Part shown: in pieces, positions 9,700 to 17,578 of the stretch
Numbering within the stretch: the stretch's first letter is position 1
Layout of the letters: the number at the start of each line of letters is the position of its first letter
DNA from: Panacagrimonas sp046594215
Lineage (GTDB): Bacteria; Pseudomonadota; Gammaproteobacteria; Nevskiales; Nevskiaceae
DNA: 64,000 nucleotides
NCBI GenBank assembly: GCA_046594215.1
Contig: JBKJPX010000007.1
Span: 62,001-126,000, forward strand
Direction: 5' to 3'
Program-made: the position numbers and the translations under genes
The notes under the pieces: generated by a model
What the model was told of the DNA's origin: nothing
The model's database searches: none
What the model saw: only the letters and a program-made list of their open reading frames with translations

Positions 9700-10547
9700 G
9701 CGAAGACGCGATACCGGAAGACAAGGGCCGTCCAAACGTGAATCGCTGGGTCCAGCGCATGGTGCGCCGATTCGGCGGCGGTCCGCGCACGCGCGAGGAC
9801 CTGCTCGCGCTGCTCAAGGAAGCCCGCAACCTGCAGCTGATGGACGCCGACGCCCTGACAATGTTCGAGGGAATCCTCGGCACGTCCGAAACCCAGGTGC
9901 GCGACATCATGGTGCCCCGTGCGCAGATCAGCTTCATCGAGCGGGCCTGGTCGCTGGCCAAGCTCATCGAGACCGTGGTCGACTCCGGCCATTCGCGCTT
10001 TCCGGTCACCGGCGACACGCGGGACGAGATCGTCGGCATCCTGCTGGCCAAGGATCTGCTCCGTTTCACGTCGACCTCGAGCGAGACCTTCGACCTTGCA
10101 CGCTGGCTGCGCCCCGTGCAGTTCGTGCCGGAGTCCAAGCGCGTGAACGTTCTGCTGAAGGACTTCAAGCGTGGCCGCAATCACATGGCGATCGTCGTCG
10201 ACGAGTACGGCGGTGTCGCGGGGCTGGTCACGATCGAGGACGTGCTGGAGCAGATCGTCGGCGAGATCGACGACGAGCACGATGAAGCCGAGGGCGCGCA
10301 CATCCTCAAGCAGGACGAGCGCCGCTTCCTGGTCGCCGCGCTGACGCCGCTCGACGAATTCAACTCGTACTTCGGCGTGGAATTCCCGACCAGCGAATTC
10401 GACACGATCGGCGGCTTCGTCACGCAGCGCTTCGGACACATGCCCAAGCGCGGTGAGAGCCTGCGCGTGGAGAAATTCAACTTCAACGTGCAGCGTGCCG
10501 ACAGCCGTCGCGTGCAGATGCTGCAGGTCACGCTGTCCCCGGGCTGA
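9696..10547 (+). CDS. corC: CorC/HlyC family CBS-domain protein
   Basis: The 283-residue protein has two CBS motifs (about 65-190; MVPRAQISFIERAWS and MAIVVDEYGGVAGLVTIED) and a C-terminal CorC_HlyC domain (about 200-280; RFLVAALTPLDEFNSYFGVEF). The membrane DUF21 domain of larger CorC/CNNM proteins is absent, so this is the soluble form found next to lnt. Its role in Mg2+/Co2+ efflux is known from Salmonella genetics and is only inferred here. Start is the ATG in the ATGA overlap with ybeY. Confidence 0.92.
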   Translation: MSEDAIPEDKGRPNVNRWVQRMVRRFGGGPRTREDLLALLKEARNLQLMDADALTMFEGILGTSETQVRDIMVPRAQISFIERAWSLAKLIETVVDSGHSRFPVTGDTRDEIVGILLAKDLLRFTSTSSETFDLARWLRPVQFVPESKRVNVLLKDFKRGRNHMAIVVDEYGGVAGLVTIEDVLEQIVGEIDDEHDEAEGAHILKQDERRFLVAALTPLDEFNSYFGVEFPTSEFDTIGGFVTQRFGHMPKRGESLRVEKFNFNVQRADSRRVQMLQVTLSPG

Positions 10548-10637
10548 GACTGCCGATCGCGTCACTTTTCGCGCAGCCAAGCCCGTCCCCGACGCTCGCA
10601 GGGCTCTGACCATGAAGCGCCCATCGCTGCGCACCGC

Positions 10638-12143
10638 ATGAAGACCCTTCCCCCTTTTTTGCTCCGCTTCGACCGTCTGATCGCGCTGCTGCTGGGAGCG
10701 ACGGCGACGCTCGGATTCGCGCCGTTCTCGTTCTGGCCGCTGTCGGTGCTCGCGCTGGCGGCCTTGTTCGCGCTGTGCGCGTCGCAGGCGTGGAAGCGCG
10801 CGATGCTGCTGGGCTGGATGTTCGGTGTCGGCCACTTCGGCACGGGCGTGTACTGGGTCTTCGTCAGCACGCACGTCTACGGTGGCGCGCCGTTTTGGCT
10901 GGGTATCGGGCTTGCGGCCGTGCTGTTTGGCTTGCTCGCGGTCTACCCGGCACTGGTGTGCGGAGTCGCGAGCGCGACTCGCACGTGGCGCAGCCCCTTG
11001 GGGTGGCTGGTCGTACCCAGCCTGTGGGTGCTCTCGGAACTGCTGCGCGGGTGGATCTACAGCGGCTTCCCGTGGCTGTCGCTTGGGTACATAGGGCTCG
11101 ACACGCCGGCGCAGGGATTGGGGCCGGTGCTGGGTGTGCACGGCCTGTCGCTGCTGTTCGCGCTCAGTGCCTATGCGTTGCACCGGGGCATTGGCGCTGT
11201 CGGTGTGATGCGTCCCGCGACGCTGGCCGTCGCGCTGCTTCCGCTCGCGGGCGCGCTGCTGCCGGCCCCGGGAACCTGGACCACGGACGCCGGGCCGCCG
11301 CTGCGCGTGGCCATCGTGCAGGGCAACGTGCCGCAGGATGAGAAATGGGATCGCGGCCACAGCGCCGAGATCCTCGAGCGCTATCGCGCCATGACCCTGG
11401 CCGCTGGTGCCGAGCTCGTGGCCTGGCCGGAGGTGGTCCCGAACCGGCCGCTGGACCTGCTGGGCGACTACTTCGACGAACTCGACGTGCAGGCGCGCGG
11501 GGAGGGGACGGCGCTGCTGGCTGGCGTGCTCATTCGCGGTCCCAACGAAACGATCTTCAACAGCATCATGGCGGTGGGCACATCGCAGGGGCGCTACGAC
11601 AAGCGCCACCTCGTGCCCTTCGGCGAATATTTCCCGATTCCGGCCTGGCTGCGGCCGATCATGGACGTACTCGGCACGCCGTATTCCGATTTCAGCTCCA
11701 ACGGTCCGCGCCGCGACCCGATCCGCGTCAAGGGCCAGCGCATCGGCATCTCGATCTGCTTCGAGGATGTGTTCGGCGCGGAGTTCGCGCGCGAATCGCG
11801 CGACGCCAGCCTGCTGGTCAACGCGACCAACGACGCGTGGTTCGCACATACCTCGGCGCCGTCGCAGCACCTGGACATCTCGCGCTTTCGCGCACTCGAG
11901 AACGGCCGTTGGTTCGTGCGCGCCACCAACACCGGGATCTCCGCGCTGATCGGTCCCGACGGCCGCGTGGTCGCACGCTCGCGCCAATACGAAACCGAGC
12001 TCATGCGCGGCGAAGTCATGCCGCGCGCGGGCCTCACTCCTTATGCGCGATGGCGGGATGCGCCCCTGTGGGCGCTGGGGGTGGTGGGCCTCTTCGCGAG
12101 CCTGGTGTCACGCGTCAGAAAATACATGAAGAAAGCCATGTAA
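10638..12143 (+). CDS. lnt: Apolipoprotein N-acyltransferase
   Basis: Lnt adds the third acyl chain to the N-terminal Cys of lipoproteins in the inner membrane. The 501 residues hold about six N-terminal membrane helices (to about 215) followed by a nitrilase-like periplasmic domain with the catalytic triad E265 (VAWPEVVPN), K322 (YDKRHLVPFGEY) and C374 (ISICFEDVFG). A final hydrophobic helix follows. The 90-base gap after corC has no terminator, so lnt probably ends the miaB operon. Lgt and LolB for the same pathway are elsewhere in this window. Confidence 0.96.
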   Translation: MKTLPPFLLRFDRLIALLLGATATLGFAPFSFWPLSVLALAALFALCASQAWKRAMLLGWMFGVGHFGTGVYWVFVSTHVYGGAPFWLGIGLAAVLFGLLAVYPALVCGVASATRTWRSPLGWLVVPSLWVLSELLRGWIYSGFPWLSLGYIGLDTPAQGLGPVLGVHGLSLLFALSAYALHRGIGAVGVMRPATLAVALLPLAGALLPAPGTWTTDAGPPLRVAIVQGNVPQDEKWDRGHSAEILERYRAMTLAAGAELVAWPEVVPNRPLDLLGDYFDELDVQARGEGTALLAGVLIRGPNETIFNSIMAVGTSQGRYDKRHLVPFGEYFPIPAWLRPIMDVLGTPYSDFSSNGPRRDPIRVKGQRIGISICFEDVFGAEFARESRDASLLVNATNDAWFAHTSAPSQHLDISRFRALENGRWFVRATNTGISALIGPDGRVVARSRQYETELMRGEVMPRAGLTPYARWRDAPLWALGVVGLFASLVSRVRKYMKKAM

Positions 12144-12247
12144 GATCTCCGCAGGAAAGGGAATCTTCAGCCCGCAGTCATATTGCGCGCGAATACTCCG
12201 ACCGCCGACATCAGATCGGCGTACCCCCTCAACGGAGAGCAACAATC

Positions 12248-12832
12248 ATGAAGCGCGAGTTGATCGCGGTCCTGGCCGCCTGTGGTGTGTCGGCGCCTGC
12301 CATGGCCGCCACAGGCAACAACTATGTGGACGGCTACGTCGTGTTGTCCTCGCTCAATCCCGATCCGGGCGGCTCGGAGGACGGTACCGGCGCCGGCGTG
12401 AAAGCCGCGTTCCAGGTGGCCGACAAACTATTCCTGACGGGCGAATTCCAGTCCGTGGATTACGACCACATTCACGACGACCTCGACCAGATCCGCCTGG
12501 GCGTGGGTTTCGGTCCGGGCATGGGCAGCAAGGGCGAAGGTCTGTACGGTCGCGTGGAGTACGTCGACTTCGACTTCGGTCACAGCGACAGCGGCGTCGG
12601 TGGCAGCGTGGGCTACGCCATCCCGCTCAATCCGCAGTTTCGCGTGCACGGTGAAGTCGGCTACCTGTTGCTCGACGACGTCGACGGGCCTGAGCTGACG
12701 CTTGGCGGCACCTACCAGGTGGCGCAGAACCTTGGCATCTTCGCGGACTATCGCCCCAGCTTTCTCAACGTGGACGGTGGCGGCGACATCGACATCAGCG
12801 ACATCCGCGTCGGCGTACGTTTCCTGTTCTGA
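12248..12832 (+). CDS. Small outer-membrane beta-barrel protein (Ax21-like)
   Basis: The 194-residue protein has a signal peptide ending APAMA, then alternating hydrophobic strands such as LYGRVEYVDFDF, SVGYAIPL and FRVHGEVGYLLL, and ends in VRFLF, the terminal-Phe signature of outer-membrane barrels. NNYVDGYVVL after the signal resembles the start of Ax21-like barrels of Xanthomonadales; that assignment is from memory of the family pattern and is tentative. GGAGAG lies a few bases before the ATG. A strong intrinsic terminator follows, so the gene is probably monocistronic. Confidence 0.7.
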   Translation: MKRELIAVLAACGVSAPAMAATGNNYVDGYVVLSSLNPDPGGSEDGTGAGVKAAFQVADKLFLTGEFQSVDYDHIHDDLDQIRLGVGFGPGMGSKGEGLYGRVEYVDFDFGHSDSGVGGSVGYAIPLNPQFRVHGEVGYLLLDDVDGPELTLGGTYQVAQNLGIFADYRPSFLNVDGGGDIDISDIRVGVRFLF

Positions 12833-12870
12833 ACGCAGGCGGTCCGGCGTCGCCGGGCAGCGGATTACAC

Positions 12871-12899
12871 GAGGCCCCTTGGCGGGGGCCTCTTTTTTT
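12871..12899 (+). terminator. Rho-independent terminator of the barrel gene
   Basis: GAGGCCCC (12871-12878) pairs perfectly with GGGGCCTC (12885-12892) around a six-base loop and is followed by seven T. It lies 38 bases after the barrel stop codon. Confidence 0.93.
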
Positions 12900-12914
12900 G
12901 CGTTACGCCCAGTT

Positions 12915-12945
12915 CGAAGGTTCCCGCTGGGCGGGTCGCCCTTCG
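12915..12945. repeat. Nested intergenic hairpin with CCCGC/GCGGG core
   Basis: Outer arms CGAAGG (12915-12920) and CCTTCG (12940-12945) enclose inner arms CCCGC (12923-12927) and GCGGG (12931-12935) with a three-base loop. No T run follows, so it is not a standard terminator. Similar CCCGC/GCGGG cores occur at 17966, 22172 and 63896. Confidence 0.5.
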
Positions 12946-13156
12946 CCGTGCATCCGCTTCTGCAGACGCTGGTGCGGAACCTGGAGACGCAGGTGCGGAA
13001 CCTGGGCGCGAACCCGGACGTCGAGCGGCCGCATCCGCCATGCCGCGGCGGCGTACCGACGCGGCGCTGCGCGAGTAAATTCAGTACCAATTCAGAGCCT
13101 GCGCCTAAGCTCTAGCCGGTCGGAAACCTTCCGACTCAATCTCTGGGGTTGCACAT

Positions 13157-13807
13157 ATGAATAAGTTCTCGCTCTCTGCGGCCGCGCTGCTCGCGCTGGC
13201 AGCGTCGTCCACGTTTGCCGCCGGTCTGAACACAGGCTTGGGCGTCGACGCGGGCATCAACGTGGCCGCTCCGACACAGGCGTCGATCCAGGCCGACGCG
13301 AAGGCCAAGGCCGAAGCCGATGCGCGCGCGCAGGAGGCCAAGGATGCCGCTGCGTCCAAGGCCGGCGTTGACGCCAGTGTCGGCGCCGGTGCGAACGTGG
13401 ATGCGGGCGCCGCGATGGAACGCGGCGCCGCCAAGGCCGGTGAAGCCAAGGCCGCCGTCGGCGCGGGCCTGGGCGCGGGCGCCGCGGCTGGCGCGAACGC
13501 CGCCTCGGGCGCGAAGCACGCCGTCGGCGCAGGCGTGGACGCCACGGTCGACACGGGTGCCAAGGTCGGTGAGGCGGCCAAGGACGGCGCGCATGCCGCG
13601 GGCCACACCACGAAGAAGGCTGCGAAGAAGACCAAGCACGCCGTGGGCGGCGTGGTCGGCGGCGTCAAGAATGGCCTGGGCGGCGCGCTGGGCGCCGGTG
13701 CCAGCGTCGGAGCGGGTGTGAACGCGGGTGGTTCGGCCGGTGCCAACGGCGGCGGGGCATCTGCCGGTGCGAACGTCGGCGTCGGTGCGGGCGCCAAGAA
13801 GGAATAA
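13157..13807 (+). CDS. Secreted Ala/Gly-rich low-complexity protein
   Basis: The 216-residue product has a signal peptide (cut near SSTFA-A). The mature chain is almost only Ala, Gly, Val, Lys, Asp and Asn. An Ala-rich charged helix-like stretch (QADAKAKAEADARAQEAKDA, about 40-60) is followed by repeats of the type GA-x-VGAG, a lysine cluster (TTKKAAKKTKHAV, about 154-166), and glycine-zipper-like VGGVVGGVKNGLGGALG. No Cys or recognised domain is present. The codon pattern, signal peptide, ribosome site and strong terminator support a real gene. It may associate with the cell surface or membranes, but I cannot assign a function. Confidence 0.75.
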   Translation: MNKFSLSAAALLALAASSTFAAGLNTGLGVDAGINVAAPTQASIQADAKAKAEADARAQEAKDAAASKAGVDASVGAGANVDAGAAMERGAAKAGEAKAAVGAGLGAGAAAGANAASGAKHAVGAGVDATVDTGAKVGEAAKDGAHAAGHTTKKAAKKTKHAVGGVVGGVKNGLGGALGAGASVGAGVNAGGSAGANGGGASAGANVGVGAGAKKE

Positions 13808-13822
13808 GCGGGCGCTGGAAAC

Positions 13823-13854
13823 AAAAAGGCCGGGCGATCGCCCGGCCTTTTTTT
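13823..13854. terminator. Bidirectional rho-independent terminator
   Basis: A 20-base perfect palindrome (13828-13847, GGCCGGGCGA and its complement) is flanked by five A on the left and seven T on the right. It can therefore end both the Ala/Gly-rich gene on the plus strand and the glutathione peroxidase gene on the minus strand. Confidence 0.94.
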
Positions 13855-13869
13855 ATTGACCTTTGATTT

Positions 13870-14346
13870 TCAGATCAGCTTTGCAATGTCCTTGCCGATC
13901 GCGGCCGGCGTGTCCGTCGGCGCGTAACGCTTCACGACCTTGCCGGTCTTGTCCACGAGGAATTTCGTGAAATTCCACTTGATGAAATCCATGCCCAGCA
14001 GGCCACCCTGCTCGTTCTTCAGATACGTGTAGAGCGGGTGCGCGTCGTCGCCGTTGACCTTGATCTTGGCGAACATCGGGAACGTGACGTCGTAGGTGAG
14101 CGAGCAGAAATTCTTGATCTCTTCCTCGTCGGCAGGCTCCTGGTGACCGAACTGGTCACAGGGGAAGCCGAGAATCTCCAGGCCCTTGTCCTTGTACTCG
14201 CGGTAGAGGGCTTCGAGGCCCTTGTACTGCGGCGTGAACCCGCACTTGCTGGCCACGTTCACCACCAGCAGCATCTTGCCCTTGTATTCGTCGAGGCTGT
14301 GCTGCTTGCCGTCGATGCCCGTTGCCGCAAAGTCGTACACGCCCAT
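13870..14346 (-). CDS. Glutathione peroxidase family protein
   Basis: The 158-residue protein carries the GPx motifs: NVASKCGFTPQY with peroxidatic C35, GFPCDQFGHQEP with Q65, and IKWNFTKFLVD with W124 and N125, giving the Cys-Gln-Trp-Asn tetrad. The usual FPCNQFG reads FPCDQFG here (Asp64 for Asn). No selenocysteine is involved. Bacterial Cys-type members usually reduce hydroperoxides with thioredoxin rather than glutathione. The ATG at 14346 opens the conserved MGVYDF start. It lies 25 bases downstream of the lipoprotein gene on the same strand and shares a terminator with the convergent neighbour. Confidence 0.92.
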   Translation of the reverse strand: MGVYDFAATGIDGKQHSLDEYKGKMLLVVNVASKCGFTPQYKGLEALYREYKDKGLEILGFPCDQFGHQEPADEEEIKNFCSLTYDVTFPMFAKIKVNGDDAHPLYTYLKNEQGGLLGMDFIKWNFTKFLVDKTGKVVKRYAPTDTPAAIGKDIAKLI

Positions 14347-14371
14347 GGTCCCGCCTCCCGGATGCCGTGGT

Positions 14372-15352
14372 TCAGTATCCCAGCTTTCGCGGCAGCGAAA
14401 CCATCCCGTAGACCTTGTTCTGGACCAGCGTGCGCAGGGGCTCGTAGATGGGCACCAGGTAGCGCGGCGGCAGATCGTCGAGCTCCTTGGGCAGCTGGGC
14501 GTTGGGGAGGTCGCCGATGCTGCGCTCACCGTCCGGCGCGATCGGCCGCACCAGCTGCGCTGGCGAACCGACAAGGCGATAGAACTGCAGGGTCGAGAAC
14601 ACCGCCGCCTTGCGGCCGCGCGTGTAGAGCCCCGAGCCGCTGAGCTTGGTGCCGCCGATCACCGAGCCGTCGCCGGTCTTGGCGTACGCCACGACGATCA
14701 GCATCGAGAGGCGGTTCTGCTTGATGATTCCGTCAAACTCGCGCTGGAACGTGGGCGCAAAGCCGTTGCCGTCCCAGGTTTCCTGCCAGGTGTTGTAGGC
14801 CTGGCGGAGGGCTCCGGTCGACGCCACGTTGACCGGCTGATACGGCGTCTTGGCGAGCAGCGCCCTGCGAAGCTCATCCATTACGTAGCTGTTGAAATCG
14901 TATTGCGTGTTGTAGCTGTGCTCCGCGCTGCTGAAGGTCCCGGCGTGCACGTGCTGCAGCTCGTTGCCGAGCAGGCTCATGATGCCGACGCGGCCCGCCA
15001 TCGGGGCCATGGGAACGCCGGTGTTGTTCGCGGAGTTGAGCGAAGGCGTCGCCGCCGAAGTGCGCGGAGCGGCCGAGCCCGGGGCGCGTGATTCGGCCGT
15101 GGCCCGGCGAGGATCGTTGCCGAGCGTGCGATTTTCCTCCTCGAAGCCCCGCGACGCGTTGCCAGGGGTAGGAGGGGTGATCTCGCGGCGCGGCTCGGCC
15201 GAGATCACAACCGGCGGCGGCACGTCGCTGACGACGTTGATGACCTCGGGCTGCGAGTCGAGCCGGTCCGGCCCTTCGGCCGGCTTGGTTTCAAACATCG
15301 AGCAGCCGGCCATCAGGATGATCGGCGCGACCCAGATGCCACGAAAACTCAT
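14372..15352 (-). CDS. Predicted lipoprotein of unknown function
   Basis: The 326-residue protein starts MSFRGIWVAPIILMAGC, a signal peptide with Cys17 in the lipobox. A proline- and charge-rich linker (about 20-120) precedes a folded C-terminal part (about 130-326) with segments such as FNSYVMDELRRALLAKTPY and LSMLIVVAYAKTGDGSVIGG. I do not recognise a family. The start is fixed by the good ribosome site GAGGGGA eight bases before the ATG; a longer frame upstream would bury the signal peptide. The glutathione peroxidase gene follows on the same strand. Confidence 0.75.
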   Translation of the reverse strand: MSFRGIWVAPIILMAGCSMFETKPAEGPDRLDSQPEVINVVSDVPPPVVISAEPRREITPPTPGNASRGFEEENRTLGNDPRRATAESRAPGSAAPRTSAATPSLNSANNTGVPMAPMAGRVGIMSLLGNELQHVHAGTFSSAEHSYNTQYDFNSYVMDELRRALLAKTPYQPVNVASTGALRQAYNTWQETWDGNGFAPTFQREFDGIIKQNRLSMLIVVAYAKTGDGSVIGGTKLSGSGLYTRGRKAAVFSTLQFYRLVGSPAQLVRPIAPDGERSIGDLPNAQLPKELDDLPPRYLVPIYEPLRTLVQNKVYGMVSLPRKLGY

Positions 15353-15478
15353 CAGATTCCCCTCCGAGGGTGCTGCATCGGGCGTCGAGGCCCTGTGTAT
15401 CCGCATTCTGATGCAAAGCAGACCGTTGCCGTACTCCACCGGTTGGGCGGCGCGAGATTCCCGACGAGGAGATTCTGG

Positions 15479-15497
15479 TGTCAGGTTTGGCCTGACA
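15479..15497. repeat. Small perfect hairpin upstream of lipoprotein gene
   Basis: TGTCAGG (15479-15485) and CCTGACA (15491-15497) form seven perfect base pairs around TTTGG. It lies 127 bases upstream of the minus-strand lipoprotein ATG. No T run follows, so a regulator site or a repeat remnant are both possible. Confidence 0.4.
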
Positions 15498-15557
15498 GAT
15501 CGTGTGGGGCCATGGGTGAGAGGCGCGGCGAATGGTCTCCCCGCGCAACTTTGCCGC

Positions 15558-15606
15558 GGACGAAGTCCGGGTTCGCCATCGACAACTCGCGACCCGGACT
15601 TCGTCC
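15558..15606. repeat. Dispersed palindrome, family 1, copy A
   Basis: GGACGAAGTCCGGGT (15558-15572) and its exact reverse complement (15592-15606) are 15-base perfect arms around a 19-base spacer. GCTAC follows at 15608-15612, so the minus strand reads GTAGC just outside the element. The same arm occurs at 58739 and 62610 in this window. It sits 28 bases after the acyl-CoA dehydrogenase stop codon. Confidence 0.8.
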
Positions 15607-15634
15607 AGCTACGGGGGAAGCTGCGGCATCCGGC

Positions 15635-17383
15635 CTAGAAGTTCGCCGCTTCCAGCGCCATCAGACTTTCCGTCGGCGCGCGTACCGTTCCGAGCAGCGA
15701 ATGCACCTGAGGCAGCATGCGCGTGACGAAGAATTCGGCCGTGGCCTTCTTCGACGCACGGAAGCCCGCGTCCGGGTGCTTGGCCACGGCCTTGACCATG
15801 CGCAGCCAGTTCCAGCCCAGGTAGGTGAGCGCGAACGCGCGCTGGAAGTCCACCGCGCCGAAGCCCGCGGCGTCGGGCGCGGTCTTGAACGACTCGATCA
15901 GGAACTTGGTAGCGGACTCGAGTTCGTCCACCGCTCGGCCCAGTGGGCGCGCTATCCAGCCTAGCGGCGCGTCGGCATTGAGCTCGCTGCGCACCGACTG
16001 GAAGAAGCGCTGCGCGAGGCGACCGTTGTGCATCATCAGCTTGCGGCGCACGAGGTCCATGGCCTGAATGCCGTTGGTGCCCTCGTACAGGCACAGGATC
16101 TTGGCGTCGCGCGCAATCTGCTCGACGCCGTGCTCCTTGATGAAGCCGTGGCCGCCGTAGACCTGGATCGCCAGGCTCCCGAGTTCGACCGCACCGTCGG
16201 TGCAGAAGGCCTTGACCAGAGGCGTGTTGAGATCGACCCAGTCCTGCGCTTCCTCGCGCACCTTCTCGTCCGGGTGGTGATGCGTGACGTCGACCCAGTA
16301 CGCAGTCTCGTACGCCATCACCCGCGCGCCCTCGGTGGTGGCCTTCATCGTCAGCAGCATGCGACGCACGTCGGCGTGCTCAATGATCTCGGGCTTGCCG
16401 TTGAAGGCCTTGCCCTGCTTGCGATCGATCGCGTAGCGGATGGCGTTCTGCGTTGCCAGCTCGCACTGACCCAGGCCCTGGAAGCCGACCATGATGCGGG
16501 CCAGGTTCATCATCACGAACATGTTCTGGATGCCCGTGTTGGGCGCGCCCACCATCCAGCCTTGCGCACCGTCGAACTGCATGACGCAGGTGCAGGAGCC
16601 GTTGATGCCCATCTTGTGTTCGATGTTGGCGGCGATGAGCTTGTTGCGCGCGCCGATCGAGCCGTCCTTGTTCACGAGGAATTTCGGCACGACGAACGTC
16701 GACAGGCCCTTCACGCCCGGGGGCGAGTCCGGCAGGCGCGCCAGGACGAAGTGGATGATGTTGTCCACCATCTCGTGCTCGCCGGACGTGATGAAGATCT
16801 TCTGTCCTTCGATGCTGTAGCTGCCGTCGCCGTTGGGCGTGGCCTTGGTCTTGGCGGCGCCCACGTCCGAACCGGCGTGCGCCTCGGTGATGCACATCGT
16901 GCCGCTCCACTCGCCGGTTGAGAGCTTGGGCAGGTAGGTCTGCTTGATCTCCTCGGTGCCGTTGGCGTAGATCGCCTCGAAGCAGCCAGTGGTGAGTCCC
17001 GGGTAAAGCGCGAAGGCCACGTTGGCCGAGCACAGCATTTCTTCGACGACCTTGGAGAGCGTGTACGGCAGGCCCTGGCCGTCGTAGGCGGTATCGGTGC
17101 ACAGGCTCATCCACCCGGCCTGCGAATACAGTTTGTAGGCCTCGGCGAAACCCGGGGGCACGGTCACCACGCCGTCCTTCACCTTGCAGCCCGTCTGGTC
17201 ACCCGTATGGTTCAGCGGCGCGATCCTGCCTTCGATCAGTTTCGCGGCCTCTTCGGCCAGACCCAGGATCACGTCAGGCGTGGCATCGGCAAACGCGGGG
17301 ATTTCCCTGGAAAGGCGGCCCACGTCGAGCACATCGTTGAGGACGAAATTGATCTCGCGGATCGGCGCGGTATAGGTGGCCAT
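15635..17383 (-). CDS. Acyl-CoA dehydrogenase (AcdB/DmdC-like)
   Basis: The 582-residue protein belongs to the long acyl-CoA dehydrogenase group that includes DmdC-like enzymes. CITEAHAGSDVGAAKTKA is the FAD/substrate segment, SYSIEGQKIFITSGEHEMVDN follows, and GGHGFIKEHGVEQIARDAKILCLYEGTNGIQAMDLVRRK is the characteristic C-terminal catalytic block. An extra C-terminal domain (about 450-582) ends in ATAEFFVTRMLP. It should oxidise an acyl-CoA to the enoyl-CoA with FAD. AGGAG lies six bases before the ATG. The exact substrate, including any methylmercaptopropionyl-CoA activity, cannot be inferred. Confidence 0.9.
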   Translation of the reverse strand: MATYTAPIREINFVLNDVLDVGRLSREIPAFADATPDVILGLAEEAAKLIEGRIAPLNHTGDQTGCKVKDGVVTVPPGFAEAYKLYSQAGWMSLCTDTAYDGQGLPYTLSKVVEEMLCSANVAFALYPGLTTGCFEAIYANGTEEIKQTYLPKLSTGEWSGTMCITEAHAGSDVGAAKTKATPNGDGSYSIEGQKIFITSGEHEMVDNIIHFVLARLPDSPPGVKGLSTFVVPKFLVNKDGSIGARNKLIAANIEHKMGINGSCTCVMQFDGAQGWMVGAPNTGIQNMFVMMNLARIMVGFQGLGQCELATQNAIRYAIDRKQGKAFNGKPEIIEHADVRRMLLTMKATTEGARVMAYETAYWVDVTHHHPDEKVREEAQDWVDLNTPLVKAFCTDGAVELGSLAIQVYGGHGFIKEHGVEQIARDAKILCLYEGTNGIQAMDLVRRKLMMHNGRLAQRFFQSVRSELNADAPLGWIARPLGRAVDELESATKFLIESFKTAPDAAGFGAVDFQRAFALTYLGWNWLRMVKAVAKHPDAGFRASKKATAEFFVTRMLPQVHSLLGTVRAPTESLMALEAANF

Positions 17384-17578
17384 CGGGGCTCCTGGTCTGG
17401 AATTCGGGGACAGCCGGGAAGGCTAGTTACGGGGGCGGTCCGGCGCAATGCCCCTACCCGCGAGAGTAACGGAGAGATTCGGGCACTGCGGCGGGATCCG
17501 CGCGCCCCATTGACCTGTAGGCCGTACGCAGGCCGGGATTCCGCTCACCCCTCGAGGAAGGGCTCCCGCGAGTTCGGG

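Larger units (their letters stand above)
12833..13156. other. 324-base intergenic region with terminator, hairpin and short tandem
   Basis: This gap holds, in order, the terminator of the barrel gene (12871-12899), a nested hairpin (12915-12945), a 21-base-period imperfect duplication (GGTGCGGAACCTGG at 12971 and again at 12992), and the leader of the Ala/Gly-rich gene with GGGG seven bases before its ATG. I see no convincing coding frame here. Confidence 0.6.

Noticed and set aside
9651..11987. 778-codon open frame antisense to corC-lnt
   Set aside because: Its composition is a shadow pattern and both plus-strand genes have full catalytic or family motifs.
12971..13005. Direct repeat of GGTGCGGAACCTGG as a possible CRISPR or iteron array
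   Set aside because: Only two copies with a 21-base period are present, without regular spacers or cas or rep genes.
13870..14346. Selenoprotein glutathione peroxidase
   Set aside because: The active-site codon at residue 35 is a normal Cys codon; no in-frame TGA is read through.
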